Origin: Chinchilla lanigera
Lineage: Eukaryota > Chordata > Mammalia > Rodentia > Chinchillidae
Assembly: GCF_000276665.1 (NCBI RefSeq)
Contig: NW_004955480.1
Coordinates: forward strand, 9,246,297-9,310,296
DNA: 64,000 bases
Reading direction: 5' to 3'
Shown here: positions 22,215 to 32,639 of the stretch, piece by piece
Position numbering within the stretch: position 1 is the stretch's first letter
How the letters are laid out: the number at the start of each line of letters is the position of its first letter
Position numbers and translations under genes: made by a program
The notes under the pieces: generated by a model
What the model was told of the DNA's origin: nothing
The model's input: the letters and a program-made list of their open reading frames with translations, nothing else
Database searches by the model: none

Positions 22215-22430
22215 TATCAAGGGGTTAAAAGTATGGGCTCTAAAGTTGAGTTCAACTCTAAAGTTGAGTTCAAATGATACTTCTGACAAGTACTTCACTT
22301 GTAAATAGTTTAGCTTTCTGATTTTAATCTGAAAAAAATGATAACATCTATACTACAGGATTATGCTGAGAAAAATCACTAATTTAAGCATTTACTGCAG
22401 TGGTTAGGGCATAGTGAAAACTCAGGCAGT
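22215..22430 (+). mobile_element. MIR SINE with internal 18-bp duplication, plus
   Basis: GTATGGGCTCTAAAGTTGAG, then CAAGTACTTCACTTGTAAATAG, then GATTTTAATCTGAAAAAAATG, then ATAACATCTATACTAC, then GCATTTACTGCAGTGG resembles the full MIR order (GGGCTCTGGAGCC, AAGTTACTTAACC, TCATCTGTAAAATGG, GATAATA, TACC). A perfect 18-bp tandem duplication (22238-22255, 22256-22273) interrupts the 5' part. Confidence 0.65.
22238..22273. repeat. Perfect 18-bp tandem duplication inside a MIR
   Basis: CTCTAAAGTTGAGTTCAA occurs twice, end to end. Confidence 0.95.
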
Positions 22431-22764
22431 GTTCGCGGCTATCTTTTACAGTGTGTATCCAAATGTTCCTTCTTTGACTCTATCTCACCATCTCCATGTT
22501 TGAGTAGTTGTTGAACATGGGCTTAGAATTCTTTGATTCTACTTCTCTCATAAAATGGAATTGTGTTCCTGTCTTTGAAACTAGCCTCTTACTTTTTGAC
22601 CAACAGAACACAGAGAAAGTGGTACTATATCAGATTCTGTATCAAATCTAAAAAAAACCTGAATGTTTTTACCTTTTACTTTTGGAATGTTCATTTTTGG
22701 AACACAGCCACCATGAGATGAGGAAGCTCAAGTCACCCTGAGGAGAAGCCCATTTCAGAGAAAC

Positions 22765-23260
22765 CAGTAGTGGTATGTGTTTGCTGGAGTTGCATAGCAC
22801 AGCACCACAAACTGAGTGCAATTCTAGAGTCAGAACTGGCACCTTTACAGGATGTATCTAAATGTTCCATCTTGTTATTCTGCAACATTCACCTTAATTT
22901 CACATTTTCCCTGATAGTCCATCCTGTTTTTAAGACTTCTGTCATCACCACTTTTTGTGGCTCCTTGTAAAGGTCTTGGCCTTATAAGGGTTGGCTCTTT
23001 GTAAAGCTTATGAGGGAAGCGAGTGATCCAGACCCTATACTTGTCCGCTTGGTGGCTATCTTCTTCCCATAGATTTTCCTCTGTGTATCTTTGTCTGAAT
23101 CACCTCTTATTGTAAGACACCAGTCAAATTGGATTAAGATCCACCCTAATGACTTCATTTGAAATAGATTATTTATAAAGTCTGTATCTTCAGAGAACTT
23201 TAGCTTCTGAGCTGCTCAAAGTAGCCCCTTCAAACCATAATCACAGTGGTACTTTGTCAA
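22765..23260 (-). mobile_element. Antisense MaLR-type LTR, interrupted
   Basis: GTTGCATAGCACAGCACC, CACAAACTGAGTG and ATTCTAGAGTCAGAAC match the antisense 3' end of MLT1/MST-type LTRs. Further on, CTTATTGTAAGACACCAG, TCAAATTGGATTAAGATCC and ACCCTAATGACTTCATTTG match the antisense middle. Between them, at about 22855-22975, lies a stretch that also occurs in inverted form at 23.8 kb and is not typical of the LTR. Confidence 0.6.
22872..22959 (+). repeat. Arm 1 of a dispersed inverted repeat
   Basis: TATTCTGCAACATTCACC, TTCACATTTTCCCTGATAGTCC and TTTTTAAGACTTCTGTCATC match the reverse complement of 23774-23854 with scattered substitutions. The arms are about 0.8 kb apart. The repeat family is unknown to me. 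Confidence 0.8.
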
Positions 23261-23773
23261 TTATGTGAAAGTACTACCTTAAAATTGGATCCTCTACATC
23301 TATCATGTTATTTGAACTTTACACATTTCTAACTGATAAAAAATATATGCTTGCTATTTTTTTAAGTTACTAAATTTGTTGTGAATTTTTTTGTAGCACT
23401 AGAAAACCTAAACCATAGTGTTCTTTGAACTAGACTCCTGTCACATTTTCATGACATAAACTAAGAACTTTGTCTCCAACTTCCTTTTTGCTTCATTTTA
23501 TCCCTAGCTGCCTTATTTACCATTTAAAATCCAGTTCTGGCTCCCAATAATGAAACCCAGGATCTACATAACATACAGAGTGAAACACCTTCATAGCCTG
23601 CTCCTCATGTCTTTTCCCTCCCAAAATTGTACACATCATTGCAACCAGAAAATATTCCTTCACAAAATATCCTTCACAATCTATGTGAAGACTTAGGAAG
23701 AAGACAGCCACCTAACAGACAAGTATAGGGCCTGGATCACATTGCATTCACCTAAAAGTACAATTTGGCTGTG
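23261..23773. other. Unassigned sequence, possibly L2-like in part
   Basis: Bases 23480-23700 (AATCCAGTTCTGGCTCCC; TCATAGCCTGCTCCTCATG) have loose similarity to the L2 3' region. There is no gene; minus ORFs at 23517-23935 have no domain and include arm 2 of the inverted repeat. Confidence 0.35.
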
Positions 23774-23854
23774 ACAAAAAGCGATGAAAGAAGTCTTAAA
23801 AACAGCATAGACTATCAGGGAAAATGTGGAATTATGATGAATGTTACAGAATAA
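23774..23854 (-). repeat. Arm 2 of a dispersed inverted repeat
   Basis: The minus strand reads TTATTCTGTAACATTCATC, ATTCCACATTTTCCCTG, ATAGTCTATGCTG and TTTTTAAGACTTCTTTC, the same unit as 22872-22959. Confidence 0.8.
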
Positions 23855-24263
23855 GTCACTGCTTCTTGTGCACCTTTCTTTTCTGATGTTTAAATAATTG
23901 TGTGGACCAATGTATTCCCATAGAGATGACCTCACATGGCATCAACAGGAAGCTTCCTCAACTCCATTCTCGGTAATTTTCCATCACTGTTCTCATTTAT
24001 TTCTTACCAATTCATTTTCCATTTAAATGCCAGACTTGGAGATACCAGGCCATGTTTTTGTCCCCAAACATGAGTGAAGATAGATTGTCATTTCTGACGG
24101 AGCTTGGAGTGGGAAATTGAAAGGAAACTTTGGCCAACCTTTAGAGACTGCAGAGACTAAGATCATACATAAGTACAAAGGATAAGATGAAAGTCACACT
24201 GGAAAAAAGGCATAGTGCTAAGAGCTGAGTTTTATCTGCTCTTCTTTGGTTCTCTCTGTAATT

Positions 24264-24305
24264 TGTGTGCGTGTGTGTGTGTGTGTGAGTGTGTGTGTGC
24301 ACACG
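24264..24305. repeat. (TG)n microsatellite
   Basis: TG dinucleotide run with C and A interruptions. It ends at a GTGCACAC inverted turn and adjoins the B1-ID composite SINE. Confidence 0.92.
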
Positions 24306-24318
24306 TATGTGCAACTGT

Positions 24319-24489
24319 ATGTGATACTCAGGACTGAAGCCAGGGCCTTCACACTGAACTACAGCCTCAGCACTTCTTTAATTTGAGATAGGCTCTCACT
24401 AGTTGTACAAGTTAGCCTTGAACTTTAAACTCTCCCGCCATCCCTCCCAAGTGCTGAGATTATAGGCATGTGCCACCACAACTGCACAC
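24319..24489 (-). mobile_element. B1-ID composite SINE (B1-dID type), antisense
   Basis: On the minus strand the left half is B1: GTGGTGGCACATGCC, TATAATCTCAGCACTTGGG, GTTCAAGGCTAACTTG and GTGAGAGCCTATCTCAAA. It continues into an ID-like right half: GCTGAGGCTGTAGTTCAGTG, GAAGGCCCTGGCTTCAG and TCCTGAGTATC. The ID half lacks the usual GCTTGCC segment. Dimers of this order are known as B1-dID in several non-murid rodent groups. A TG microsatellite lies on its 3' (A-tail) side. Confidence 0.85.
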
Positions 24490-24624
24490 TGTCATTATGT
24501 CAAATTTTCTTACAGGCACCACAGAGGAAAGGTGGGAAAATCCAATTAGCTTGGAGGTCCTGGCCAAGGGCTCCATGCAGAGAAAATGCTGGCATCTTCA
24601 GATGCAGAGACTTTGATCACTGAT

Positions 24625-24673
24625 CCCCTGTGACCTTCAAGTTGCAGCTCAGCTGCAGGGGATGTCACAGGGG
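24625..24673. repeat. Nested two-tier inverted repeat
   Basis: The outer arms CCCCTGTGAC (24625-24634) and GTCACAGGGG (24664-24673) are perfect complements. Centred inside them is TGCAGCTCAGCTGCA (24643-24657), itself a dyad with a CAGCTG E-box. Folded as RNA this gives a 10-bp stem, an internal loop of about 8 by 6 nt, and a 5-bp stem with a 5-nt loop. No protein or transposon explains it. Confidence 0.85.
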
Positions 24674-24699
24674 CTCTAGAAGATGAAGGACAGTGGACA

Positions 24700-26190
24700 G
24701 ATTCAGCACACTTTCAGAGGAGAGGAGTAACTGTAGCTCAATCTACAGTGGTAGATGAGAAGATATACTTGTGAAACTACAGAAAATGTCTTTTTGCAAA
24801 ACTAGCTATATTTAAGCTCAAATGCTGAAGACAGTATGGAATGAATAAAAAAGTGACTTACGGTGGTAAGGAATATATGATTATGAAGACCACAGAAATT
24901 AGGGGAAAATGAGATAATTTTTCACCTTAAAACAACCCAACCAGATAATTCAAATCTAAATTTTCCCTTTACAATGAGAAAGTTGATAATATAATGCAAG
25001 CATGTCAAATTCAATATGTATGTGAAAGATTTCAGGTCATCATTAGCCATGGAAAGTATTTGCATAACTTCCATGGCATCTTATTTTATTAGTGCAATGT
25101 GTCCCCAATTTAAGGTCAATTGCTCCTGACTGTGAAAAGCAAAAGAGTAATTCATTTTCATTTGTTAGTTTGGAGTTATGAAGTTTATTATGAGAACAAA
25201 ACTCAAGGGATATGGGTCCCAACAATGGCATGATTATACTCAGTATTTGCACACTGCTAGACAATCCAAAAATCTCAGACGTCAGTTTGTGTGATACAAA
25301 TTGGGAATAAACTGGGGGATCAAAAAGAACAGAGATATTGTGTCCTTTCCTTAAGAACTCAACAGAATAAAATGTGTGTTTCTGATATTAAACTACACAA
25401 TGCCCATTTATATTTACTAAAGAGAGGTGTCCTATAAACACACAGAGGCAGAAAAGAGATGGTCTGAGGATGACCTTGACACTTTGACTTCAGACAGAAA
25501 CACAACAAGAGCTGAAATGTCAACTGTTTACTGAAAAGTTAGCCTTTACTTTATCAAATATTTACTTGTGATATTTGTAGGCCTGTAGTAAGGGCCAGAA
25601 GATTAAATCACTTGGTCAGAGTTTCAACTGGGGGTACAATTATGTATAGGCTATATGTGATTAAGTTATTGGAATTCCTAACCTCACAACCAAATCAAAT
25701 AAAAAGCTATACACAACTCGCAGATAGCTTCATTCTCCTACAATGTGCTTATCTGTATTAGGAGAGTATTTAATGCCAAGATAAGGGCTACAAAAAGATG
25801 TTTCATTCCATGAAAACTTTAAATGGATCTGGATATGCCTTATAAGTTGTAGGAGAATTCCTTACAGCCAAAAGATTATTTTCTTCTAAACTCTTCCAAA
25901 AGATGGCAAGCTCCTAGAGGTTCATGACTTCATTTTGGTTTCTAATGCATAGCAGTGTCTGGGTCATAGCAGTTGTTTCATGGTGATAGATAGTGGGCTT
26001 CCTGGGTTATGCATTTAGTGCCTTGACAATTTTATTAAATACTCAGTTCTTTTTAGCTTTCAATTTTACTATCATTGTTAATTTTACTTTATCATTTGTG
26101 AGATCTCTGTATGGTCATCTCTAGTACAAAAAAAGATACTGTTTCTTTCTCCTATTCATGAGGCTAGAGAAATTTTATGAAATACCCTGC
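24700..26190. other. Unassigned sequence
   Basis: No gene. Bases 25905-25990 (GCAAGCTCCTAGAGGTTCATG; TGCATAGCAGTGTCTGGG) resemble the end of an ancient L2/MIR-class repeat. The remainder is featureless by eye. Confidence 0.4.
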
Positions 26191-26199
26191 AGCAAATTA

Positions 26200-26425
26200 T
26201 CCATAACTCACTGATGAACCCTGGGCCATAGGCCTCATTCAAACCAATCATTACTAAGGGGAAAAGATTGCCATTTTGAAGATAATTAAATCACGATTTG
26301 TCTCAGACCTTTGTCAGAAGCAATAAAACAAAATGGTATTCTTGTGGGATGGGAAACAAACAGCGCTTGACCATTGATCAATACATGATGTAAACCGAAT
26401 TGAGATGAAATAGTTCTAGGCAGAG
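26200..26425. other. Repeat-poor block, candidate conserved non-coding element
   Basis: No recognisable transposon. It contains the perfect 10-bp palindrome ATTGATCAAT (26373-26382, ONECUT/CUX-like), GATAATTAAATCACG and AAACCAATCATTAC (homeobox cores), and GCAATAAAACAAAATGG. Function is inferred from motif clustering alone. Confidence 0.25.
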
Positions 26426-26849
26426 GGCTCAGTGTTGGCAAAGACGAAGGAATCTCCTACTTCATTTCTGTTCCACTGTTTTCATACCTCTCTACTGTCT
26501 TCAGGCTTGTCCTCTCTGATCTCTTCTCCAAATGAAGACCAGCGTAACATTTCTAAGATGCTGAAGTTGCTTACTTGATTTTCATCATATAATAAGTAAC
26601 ATCAAAGGACTTCAACTTAAGTATTTACTTTTAGTCCAATACTGTTCTTAAAAACTAAATTTTTATAAGGAGTCATAGAATGTTAGAATTCAAGGGGGAA
26701 AGAATTTGAGTTTTGGCAGGAAACTACAGTGTAATGTACACATAGTTAGAGCTGAGGATACAATGTGTTGTGAGCTCCCAAGGAGATTATAGTCTTGCGA
26801 CATACACAGGGACATTCATTGGACACTTCTCTCCCTCAAGCTACCTAAC

Positions 26850-28530
26850 ACTGCACAACCACAGTTATTTTTCCATTTGTATATATTCATGATTTGAAGA
26901 ATATATACAGGGAATTACATGGTTTGTGTGCTTTTACAATTAGCTTGTTTTTCCACTCAATGTAATGTCTTTGAAATCCATCTCAGTTCAACATATCAGT
27001 ATTTTTTTTTTTTCATTTTCAATGCTAAGTGGTGTTCCATGGTATAAATGTACTAAACTTGGTTTAAATGCTGAAGAAAATATCAGTTGTTTCCAGTTTT
27101 GTGCTATGAAAAATAAAGTCATAAAGAAAAATTGTTCATGAATAGATTATTGTTTCATTAAGATAAATGCCCAAGAATGCAATTGTTGGATGATGTGATT
27201 AGCATATATTTAGTTTTTTAGACACTATAAAATATTTTCAAGAGTTGCTGTCCCTTTTCATATTCACACTAGAAATTTATGAAAAGTTCAATTTTTCTAC
27301 ATCATGACCTGAATTTAATGATGTTGCAGTTTTTACTACAGTTATCCTAATAGGTTTATAGTGATATTTCGCTATAGTTCTAATGCTTGGTGATACTGAA
27401 TATCATTATGTGCTTATTTTCCATATTCATCTTTTTTGGGAGATTCATCTTCTCATGTCTTTCACTCATTTTCTTCTTTATGATTTATTTTCTCACTATT
27501 CGATTTGGAGAATTAGTAATGGAGTCTAAGTGAGTTAAATATGCAATTTGAAAATATTTCCTCCTACTCTATAGGAGAACAAAGGCATTTTATTCTCTTG
27601 ACAGGAAATTTCACAGAGTAACTATTTGTAATTTTAATAAAATCCAATATATCTTTTTTTTTTAACCAAGCCCTTCTTTCAATGCTATGTTTAAGAACCC
27701 TTCCAAATACTAAGACCTAGATATTTTTCTCTTATTCTTTTTTAAAGTTTTTACCTTTAAATCTACCACATATTTTGATGAGATTTATAAAAGATATTGG
27801 GTTTAGGCTATAAATTTTAATTTCTATTTTTATGAATGTCTATTCTATTGACTTTTCTTCCTCTGTTGAATTACTTTTGCATTTGGCAATTCGTATAAAT
27901 TCCTTATATACAGACTAAGGATGTTATTTCTCAGTCAGTCATATAGTCTTTCTGTCTGCACTTATAAGAAGGCTATTTTTAGGATATACATTGTGTTACA
28001 TTGATCTGCATGTCTATCCTTCCATAAGTACTCTAGACTTGATTATCACAGCTACATAATGTGTTGAAAGTAAACAGTAATAACTTCTTTTTTTTGTGTT
28101 ATAGCTTTTTATTAGTAATCATTTTGTGGAATTTGGGCAAACAAGTAACATACCCTGAACTTTTTAATCCTTTTACCTATTCTCCCTTACCACTCCCATT
28201 CTCTGAACTCCTACCCTATATCCAAGTCTGATTATTTCTCTGAATTATCTCAACGATGCTAGTGTCTTGGCCTTTCTATAAAACTTTTAGAGTTTTTTTT
28301 TGTCTGTATCTATAAAAAGTCTTGCTTGTATTTTGTTGAAATTGTGTCAGACCCATGAATGAATTTGGCGAGAATTGGCCTCCCTCCTCTGGCGTCTTTC
28401 CTTCTCTGAACACACTATACCTTAACTATTTATTTAGAACTTCTTTAGATTCTTTTATCTGAATTTTTACATATCAGTATATAAATCTTACATGTATCTT
28501 GCCTTATTTATTATTTTATTTGTGGCTGTA
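26850..28530 (-). mobile_element. Ancient L1 ORF2 and 3' region, antisense
   Basis: Antisense ORF2-end motifs come first: AATGCTAAGTGGTGTTCCATGG, ATAAAGTCATAAAGAAAAATTG and AAGAATGCAATTGTTGGATG. Upstream ORF2 follows further right: TTTACCTTTAAATCTACC, TATTTTGATGAGATTTATAAAAG, GTTACATTGATCTGCATGTC and ATGAATGAATTTGGCGAGAATTGG. All frames are full of stops. Bases 28085-28260 are less clearly L1. This is one of the oldest L1s in the window and the longest at about 1.7 kb. Confidence 0.78.
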
Positions 28531-29890
28531 CTTAGGAGAAAGAGGAGGGAAGGTTGCAATTATTCCATTTCTCCAGAGCCCCATGTTTCCAAATATTGTT
28601 CTTTGAGAAACACAGAGGCAACACATGCGCTTTGAAGTGGTAGGCAGACTTTCAACAGGAATGACATCCAAATGTAAGGGAGGTGCTTGGATAATTTCAG
28701 CTGCTGAGTCCTACACAAGGCTGCATGTTGCTGTGAGTTAACAGACTGACTGACAAGATGTCCTAAATTCTTCACTGTTATCTGCAACGGGACTTTTCAA
28801 CTTCTCCATTCAAGCAGGGGAAACTTTTCTCGTCTTTGTGGATTTGGCTAGACTTGTGACATGTTTTGAGTAATAGAATGGGAGAGTAGTGAGCGTATGT
28901 TAGTGCTAAGCTAAACACCCAAGAAACCTTGATTATTGCTAATTTCTCTGTTGGATCTCCATGATATCTGAAAAAGCCCAGCAGGTCCTTTAGGACCAGA
29001 CATCCTCCAGTGCACCTCACAGACACTTGCTCTCATGGGGCAATGCTGGCCTATTAGCCCAGTCCAATATCTACCAGAGCAGAGATTCAACTCACCTGTG
29101 GAAGGTGTATCAGTGACATATAATATCTCCTGTTTGAACCCACTGAGCAGTAGGTGTTTGCTCTGAAGCAATACCTGAACAATGCACATAGTGTGTGGGA
29201 ATTAGAGGAAACTGAGCTCACGGCGTTTATCTTATGATTATACAGATAGATGCTTTTTCTCACTATAAAACACTTGTGCTTCCAGATTATGTCACAAATA
29301 ACCCCATAAGAGAGACATATGTTTTGAAAGTTTGCTCAAAAGAGAAAATAGAAGTGTATAATGCTAGAAATTAAAAGTGGTAAATAATATATATGGACAG
29401 ATGTTTATAAATTACAAGGCTTATATTTATAATTTTATATTGACAAATTTAAATAGCTCAACATAATGAATAATTTGTTAGGAAAAGGTTTATAACAAAA
29501 TTAAGTGACAAAAATTAATTGACATTTAGACAGTGCAGTAACCATGAAAGATAACAGTAAATTGAACCTGTTGGTATGTTAAAAGAGTAATATGAAATGT
29601 TCAAGCAGGTGTTATACCAGGGGCTCAAGCTTTGTTCAAAATTTCAAAAATTATTAGTGACATTTTTGCAATAGGAGGAAAAGAAATTAGGTTTGAATAC
29701 CCTTATAGATCCCTGAAAACTATTATTATGACTAAATATCTATCACTGATCTAAAAATATTTTAGTAAAATAATCCTGGTAAGAAGTAAAAACTTTTATA
29801 GAAAGACAGAGTTAGCATCAAAACTTAATATGATGTATCATGCTTGATGGTACCTACTAGCGTGGGAATTTTCCACATGTTTGATTCCTC
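28531..29890. other. Unassigned sequence, AT-rich at 29.33-29.53 kb
   Basis: Minus ORFs of 75-92 codons (28560-29189) overlap one another in different frames and have no domain. From 29330 the DNA becomes very AT-rich (ATAATATATATGG; TTATATTTATAATTTTATATTG). Confidence 0.4.
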
Positions 29891-29894
29891 TTTG

Positions 29895-30065
29895 TACATA
29901 ATTGACTCCTTTAATGTTTGCACCACAGCTAAGTAGGTAGTATTATTTTCCATATTTATACTTAATAAAACTGAGGAGCAAAGAGGTTTTGCAGCTTTGC
30001 CAAGATCATACATTATGAAGCATTTGAATTCAGCTGCCATTTGAATTCAGGCAATCTGCCTTGAA
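29895..30065 (-). mobile_element. MIR SINE, antisense
   Basis: GTAGGTAGTATTATTTTCC, then AATAAAACTGAGGAGCAAAGAGG, then GCAGCTTTGCCAAGATCATAC, then GCATTTGAATTCAGC is the antisense MIR order (GGTACTATTATCCCC, ACTGAGGCACAGAG, CTTGCCCAAGGTCAC). A short local repeat of the ATTTGAATTCAG phrase lies at 30020-30049. Confidence 0.78.
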
Positions 30066-30327
30066 AGTGTGATTTATAGTTATGATGTAAGATTTACAGG
30101 TATATACGAATGCTGCAATTAAAATCTCAAACAAGTCAAAAGTCCTTTGCACCAACAGCATCTTCTTCTGCTCGTCTTGCACAGGCTCAGGATGTTTAAA
30201 AATTGAGGACCCTGGTCCCCTGCTGAGTCACTTACTTAAGCTTTTAAATTTTTCAAGTTGACACAATGTATCTACCATCAGTGTCCAAAGTGAAGGGGAA
30301 GATTGGAGCTCTTCCAAAGAAACAGAA

Positions 30328-30472
30328 GCAAACCTGTCTTCTTTTTTTTGTTTGTTTGTTTGTTTTGTTTTGTTTTTCTCCGGTACCGGGAACCGAACTC
30401 ACGACCTTGCGCTTGCCAGGCAAGCGCTTTTGCCGCTGAGCTAAATCCCCAGCCCCGCAAACCTGTCTTCTT
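30328..30472 (-). mobile_element. Young ID-type SINE, antisense, with 16-bp target duplication
   Basis: Perfect 16-bp direct repeats GCAAACCTGTCTTCTT flank the element at 30328-30343 and 30457-30472. The body, read on the minus strand, begins GGGGCTGGGGATTTAGCTC (A box TAGCTCAGCGG). It continues GCGCTTGCCTGGCAAGCGC and has a B box GAGTTCGGTTCCC, then GGTACCGG and an A-rich tail of TTTG repeats on the plus strand. Pol III boxes look intact and most CpGs remain, so it is probably recent. ID SINEs derive from a tRNA(Ala)/BC1-like RNA and use L1 machinery. Confidence 0.95.
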
Positions 30473-30479
30473 TATTGCC

Positions 30480-31225
30480 CCTTTATACCATCCAGGTGAT
30501 AAGCCGCTCTAGGGCTGATTTAATTTAGATTCTCCTAACTAAACTTCTCAGGTTGACACAACCAATCAATCATCACAGTAGGGTATGATGAGAAATGAGA
30601 GAAATAATAAAATAAGACTGATAATTAGCATTCAATTGAGAAAGTCTCAGTCATCAACTTCATGCCAGGAGATTCAGAACTCAAATACTTGAATGTAGCC
30701 TGTGACATTCACCAGGCAAATCAGAAGGGTCCATCTACCATGGCGGAAAGTACTACACTGCCACTTGACCTTTTTCCTGGGACTCTACACAGCAGAAGAG
30801 TGTCATGATCTCAGGGTGAGTCAAGCACGATACACCATCTTTTAAACACCTTCCATTGCTTCTCAAGGTAGTGATGACAAATCATAAACTTTCTACATGT
30901 TTTCAAAGTGATATATTAAAAATCAACATTCCCAGGCAGTTTCATAGCTGATTTCGAGCTTTTGAAGAATAGATAAGTCACATGGTATCTAAATCATTCT
31001 CAAATCAGAGCATTTTTTATGGGACTAAGATGCCCTTCCTAACTTGTGACAGTATGGAAACAACATCCCTTCTAACCACAATTTGAGCACAGAGGTTGAA
31101 ATTTTAAAACCCATTACAAAATAAGTCTATCAGTGTATTTTCAGAAAAAAATCCATGTTTAATTGAAGAACAACTCAATATCAGGAAATAAGTTGATATG
31201 TTTCACAACCTTCACACATAATGAA
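30480..31225. other. Unassigned sequence
   Basis: No gene or clear repeat found. Confidence 0.4.
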
Positions 31226-31229
31226 CCTA

Positions 31230-31445
31230 ATACATTGCACTAAAATGAACACTTACTACCTGCAAGTTGGGGCTCTAAATGTTATTATACCTTTTGAGGC
31301 AGGCATCATTCTCCCTATCCTATTTTGTGGAAATAGTGGCACAGAAAGGTGAAGAATTTGTCTAGTTACAGAAATAACCAAGTTGGAGAAGAATTTGCAC
31401 ACTGGTGGTCTGGTTTTAAAAGTATTGTTCTTTAACCCTCTGCTG
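31230..31445 (-). mobile_element. MIR SINE, antisense
   Basis: AACACTTACTACCTGCAAG, then GAGGCAGGCATCATTCTCC, then AGTGGCACAGAAAGGTGAAG, then AATTTGTCTAGTTACAGAAATAACC, then GTGGTCTGGTTTTAAAAG matches antisense MIR from its 3' to its 5' end almost full length. Confidence 0.75.
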
Positions 31446-31499
31446 CAGAGCAGGCATAGGCGGATAAATGTTTGTTCATTAAAGCTTTATTATACTTGC

Positions 31500-31925
31500 T
31501 CAGGTAATTTATTGCCGCATCACAAACCATACTGAAAAACAAGTTCTAAAAGTAAATCGCATTACGGCGATTCGTTACTTTTCCTTGGGCTGACTGGATG
31601 GTGTTACTTGGAGACTCCCATGGCACGGATGCAGTGAAATTGTGGCTGAGGCTGTCACCATCTCCTGGTGTGATTGAGCTTGGGGCCTAGTGCCCTTCTT
31701 TCTCATTGATCCCATGTATGGCCTTGATGCTCCTCAGCCTATGCACACACTGGGGCTCTCAGAGGAGGGTGGACCACAGGAAGTCAAGCTTCTCGCATGG
31801 CAGTGAGTTTCCCAGAGACCACGATGGAAGCACCTGGGTCAGTTCTCCTATGGCACTCCTATAGCATTCTACTAGCAAGCACTTAGACGGGCTACCTGGA
31901 CCAAAGAGGACCCAAAAACAAGCTG
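31500..31925 (-). mobile_element. Probable ancient interspersed repeat, antisense, family unsure
   Basis: It opens TTTATTGCCGCATCACAAACC, resembling the antisense ends of old mammalian repeats that read TTGCTGCGTAACAAAC. It goes on with GGGCTGACTGGATGG and GGCTGAGGCTGTCACC phrases typical of the same class. I cannot name the family. It carries several CpGs (CGCATTACGGCGATTCG), unusual for an old repeat. Confidence 0.35.
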
Positions 31926-32639
31926 GCTCCCTGATGTCACATACAGAAAGACACGGGTGATTACACAGAGCTTAATTTTATGTATAGGTACTGCATGCAC
32001 TTAGTGCAAAATCAAAGCATTGAAATGATACTCAGTGACAGTAAGAGTTTTTTCTTCCATTTTTGTTTTTGTATCACTACTTTGCCTTCATTTTTTCCAA
32101 CTAAACAATTTGATTGCTTTCTACATATTCTTGGAGACATTTAATGGAAATATAAGGAAATTCTAATGTATATTCTCATTCTCCCTGGTTGTTACACAGA
32201 AACAACTGGCAAGTTGTAAGCATATTTAACATCTTGTATGTTGAAAAACTGCATATAATTTTTGTATGCAAATATGCAAATATACATATATGCATATGTA
32301 TATATGACAGAGATAGACAAATACAGACAATGATGAAAAAGAGAAAAAGCCAAAAAGCAGGCAGCAGAGGAGGCATAGAAAGAACAGAAGAATGACAGAG
32401 AAATAGAATATATATATTTTGAATGCTATAAATAAACAAAAACATGGAAATGTGTGCTACGTCATTAATAGTGCTTCTCTATGAGATGGGTTAATGCTAT
32501 TTTTCTCTGTTTTGCCTTAGTTAGTAAATTTCCCATAAAAAGCATGGGTCACATCTGTGATGAAAATGTCATTAGTGCCAAAACCACATGGTTTCATTAT
32601 TATGCTGGTCTTCCTGGTTTTTTTCTAATGTTGTTGTTT
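31926..32639. other. Unassigned AT-rich sequence
   Basis: It includes an ATGCAAATATGCAAATATAC run (32266-32285) with two overlapping ATGCAAAT octamers, followed by an alternating ATATGCATATG tract. ORFs on both strands at 32176-32445 are shadows of this low-complexity DNA. Confidence 0.45.

Noticed and set aside
30376..30456. Possible tRNA gene (A and B boxes present)
   Set aside because: The 3' GGTACC end, A-rich tail and target duplications show an ID SINE, and no tRNA cloverleaf with an anticodon arm is evident.
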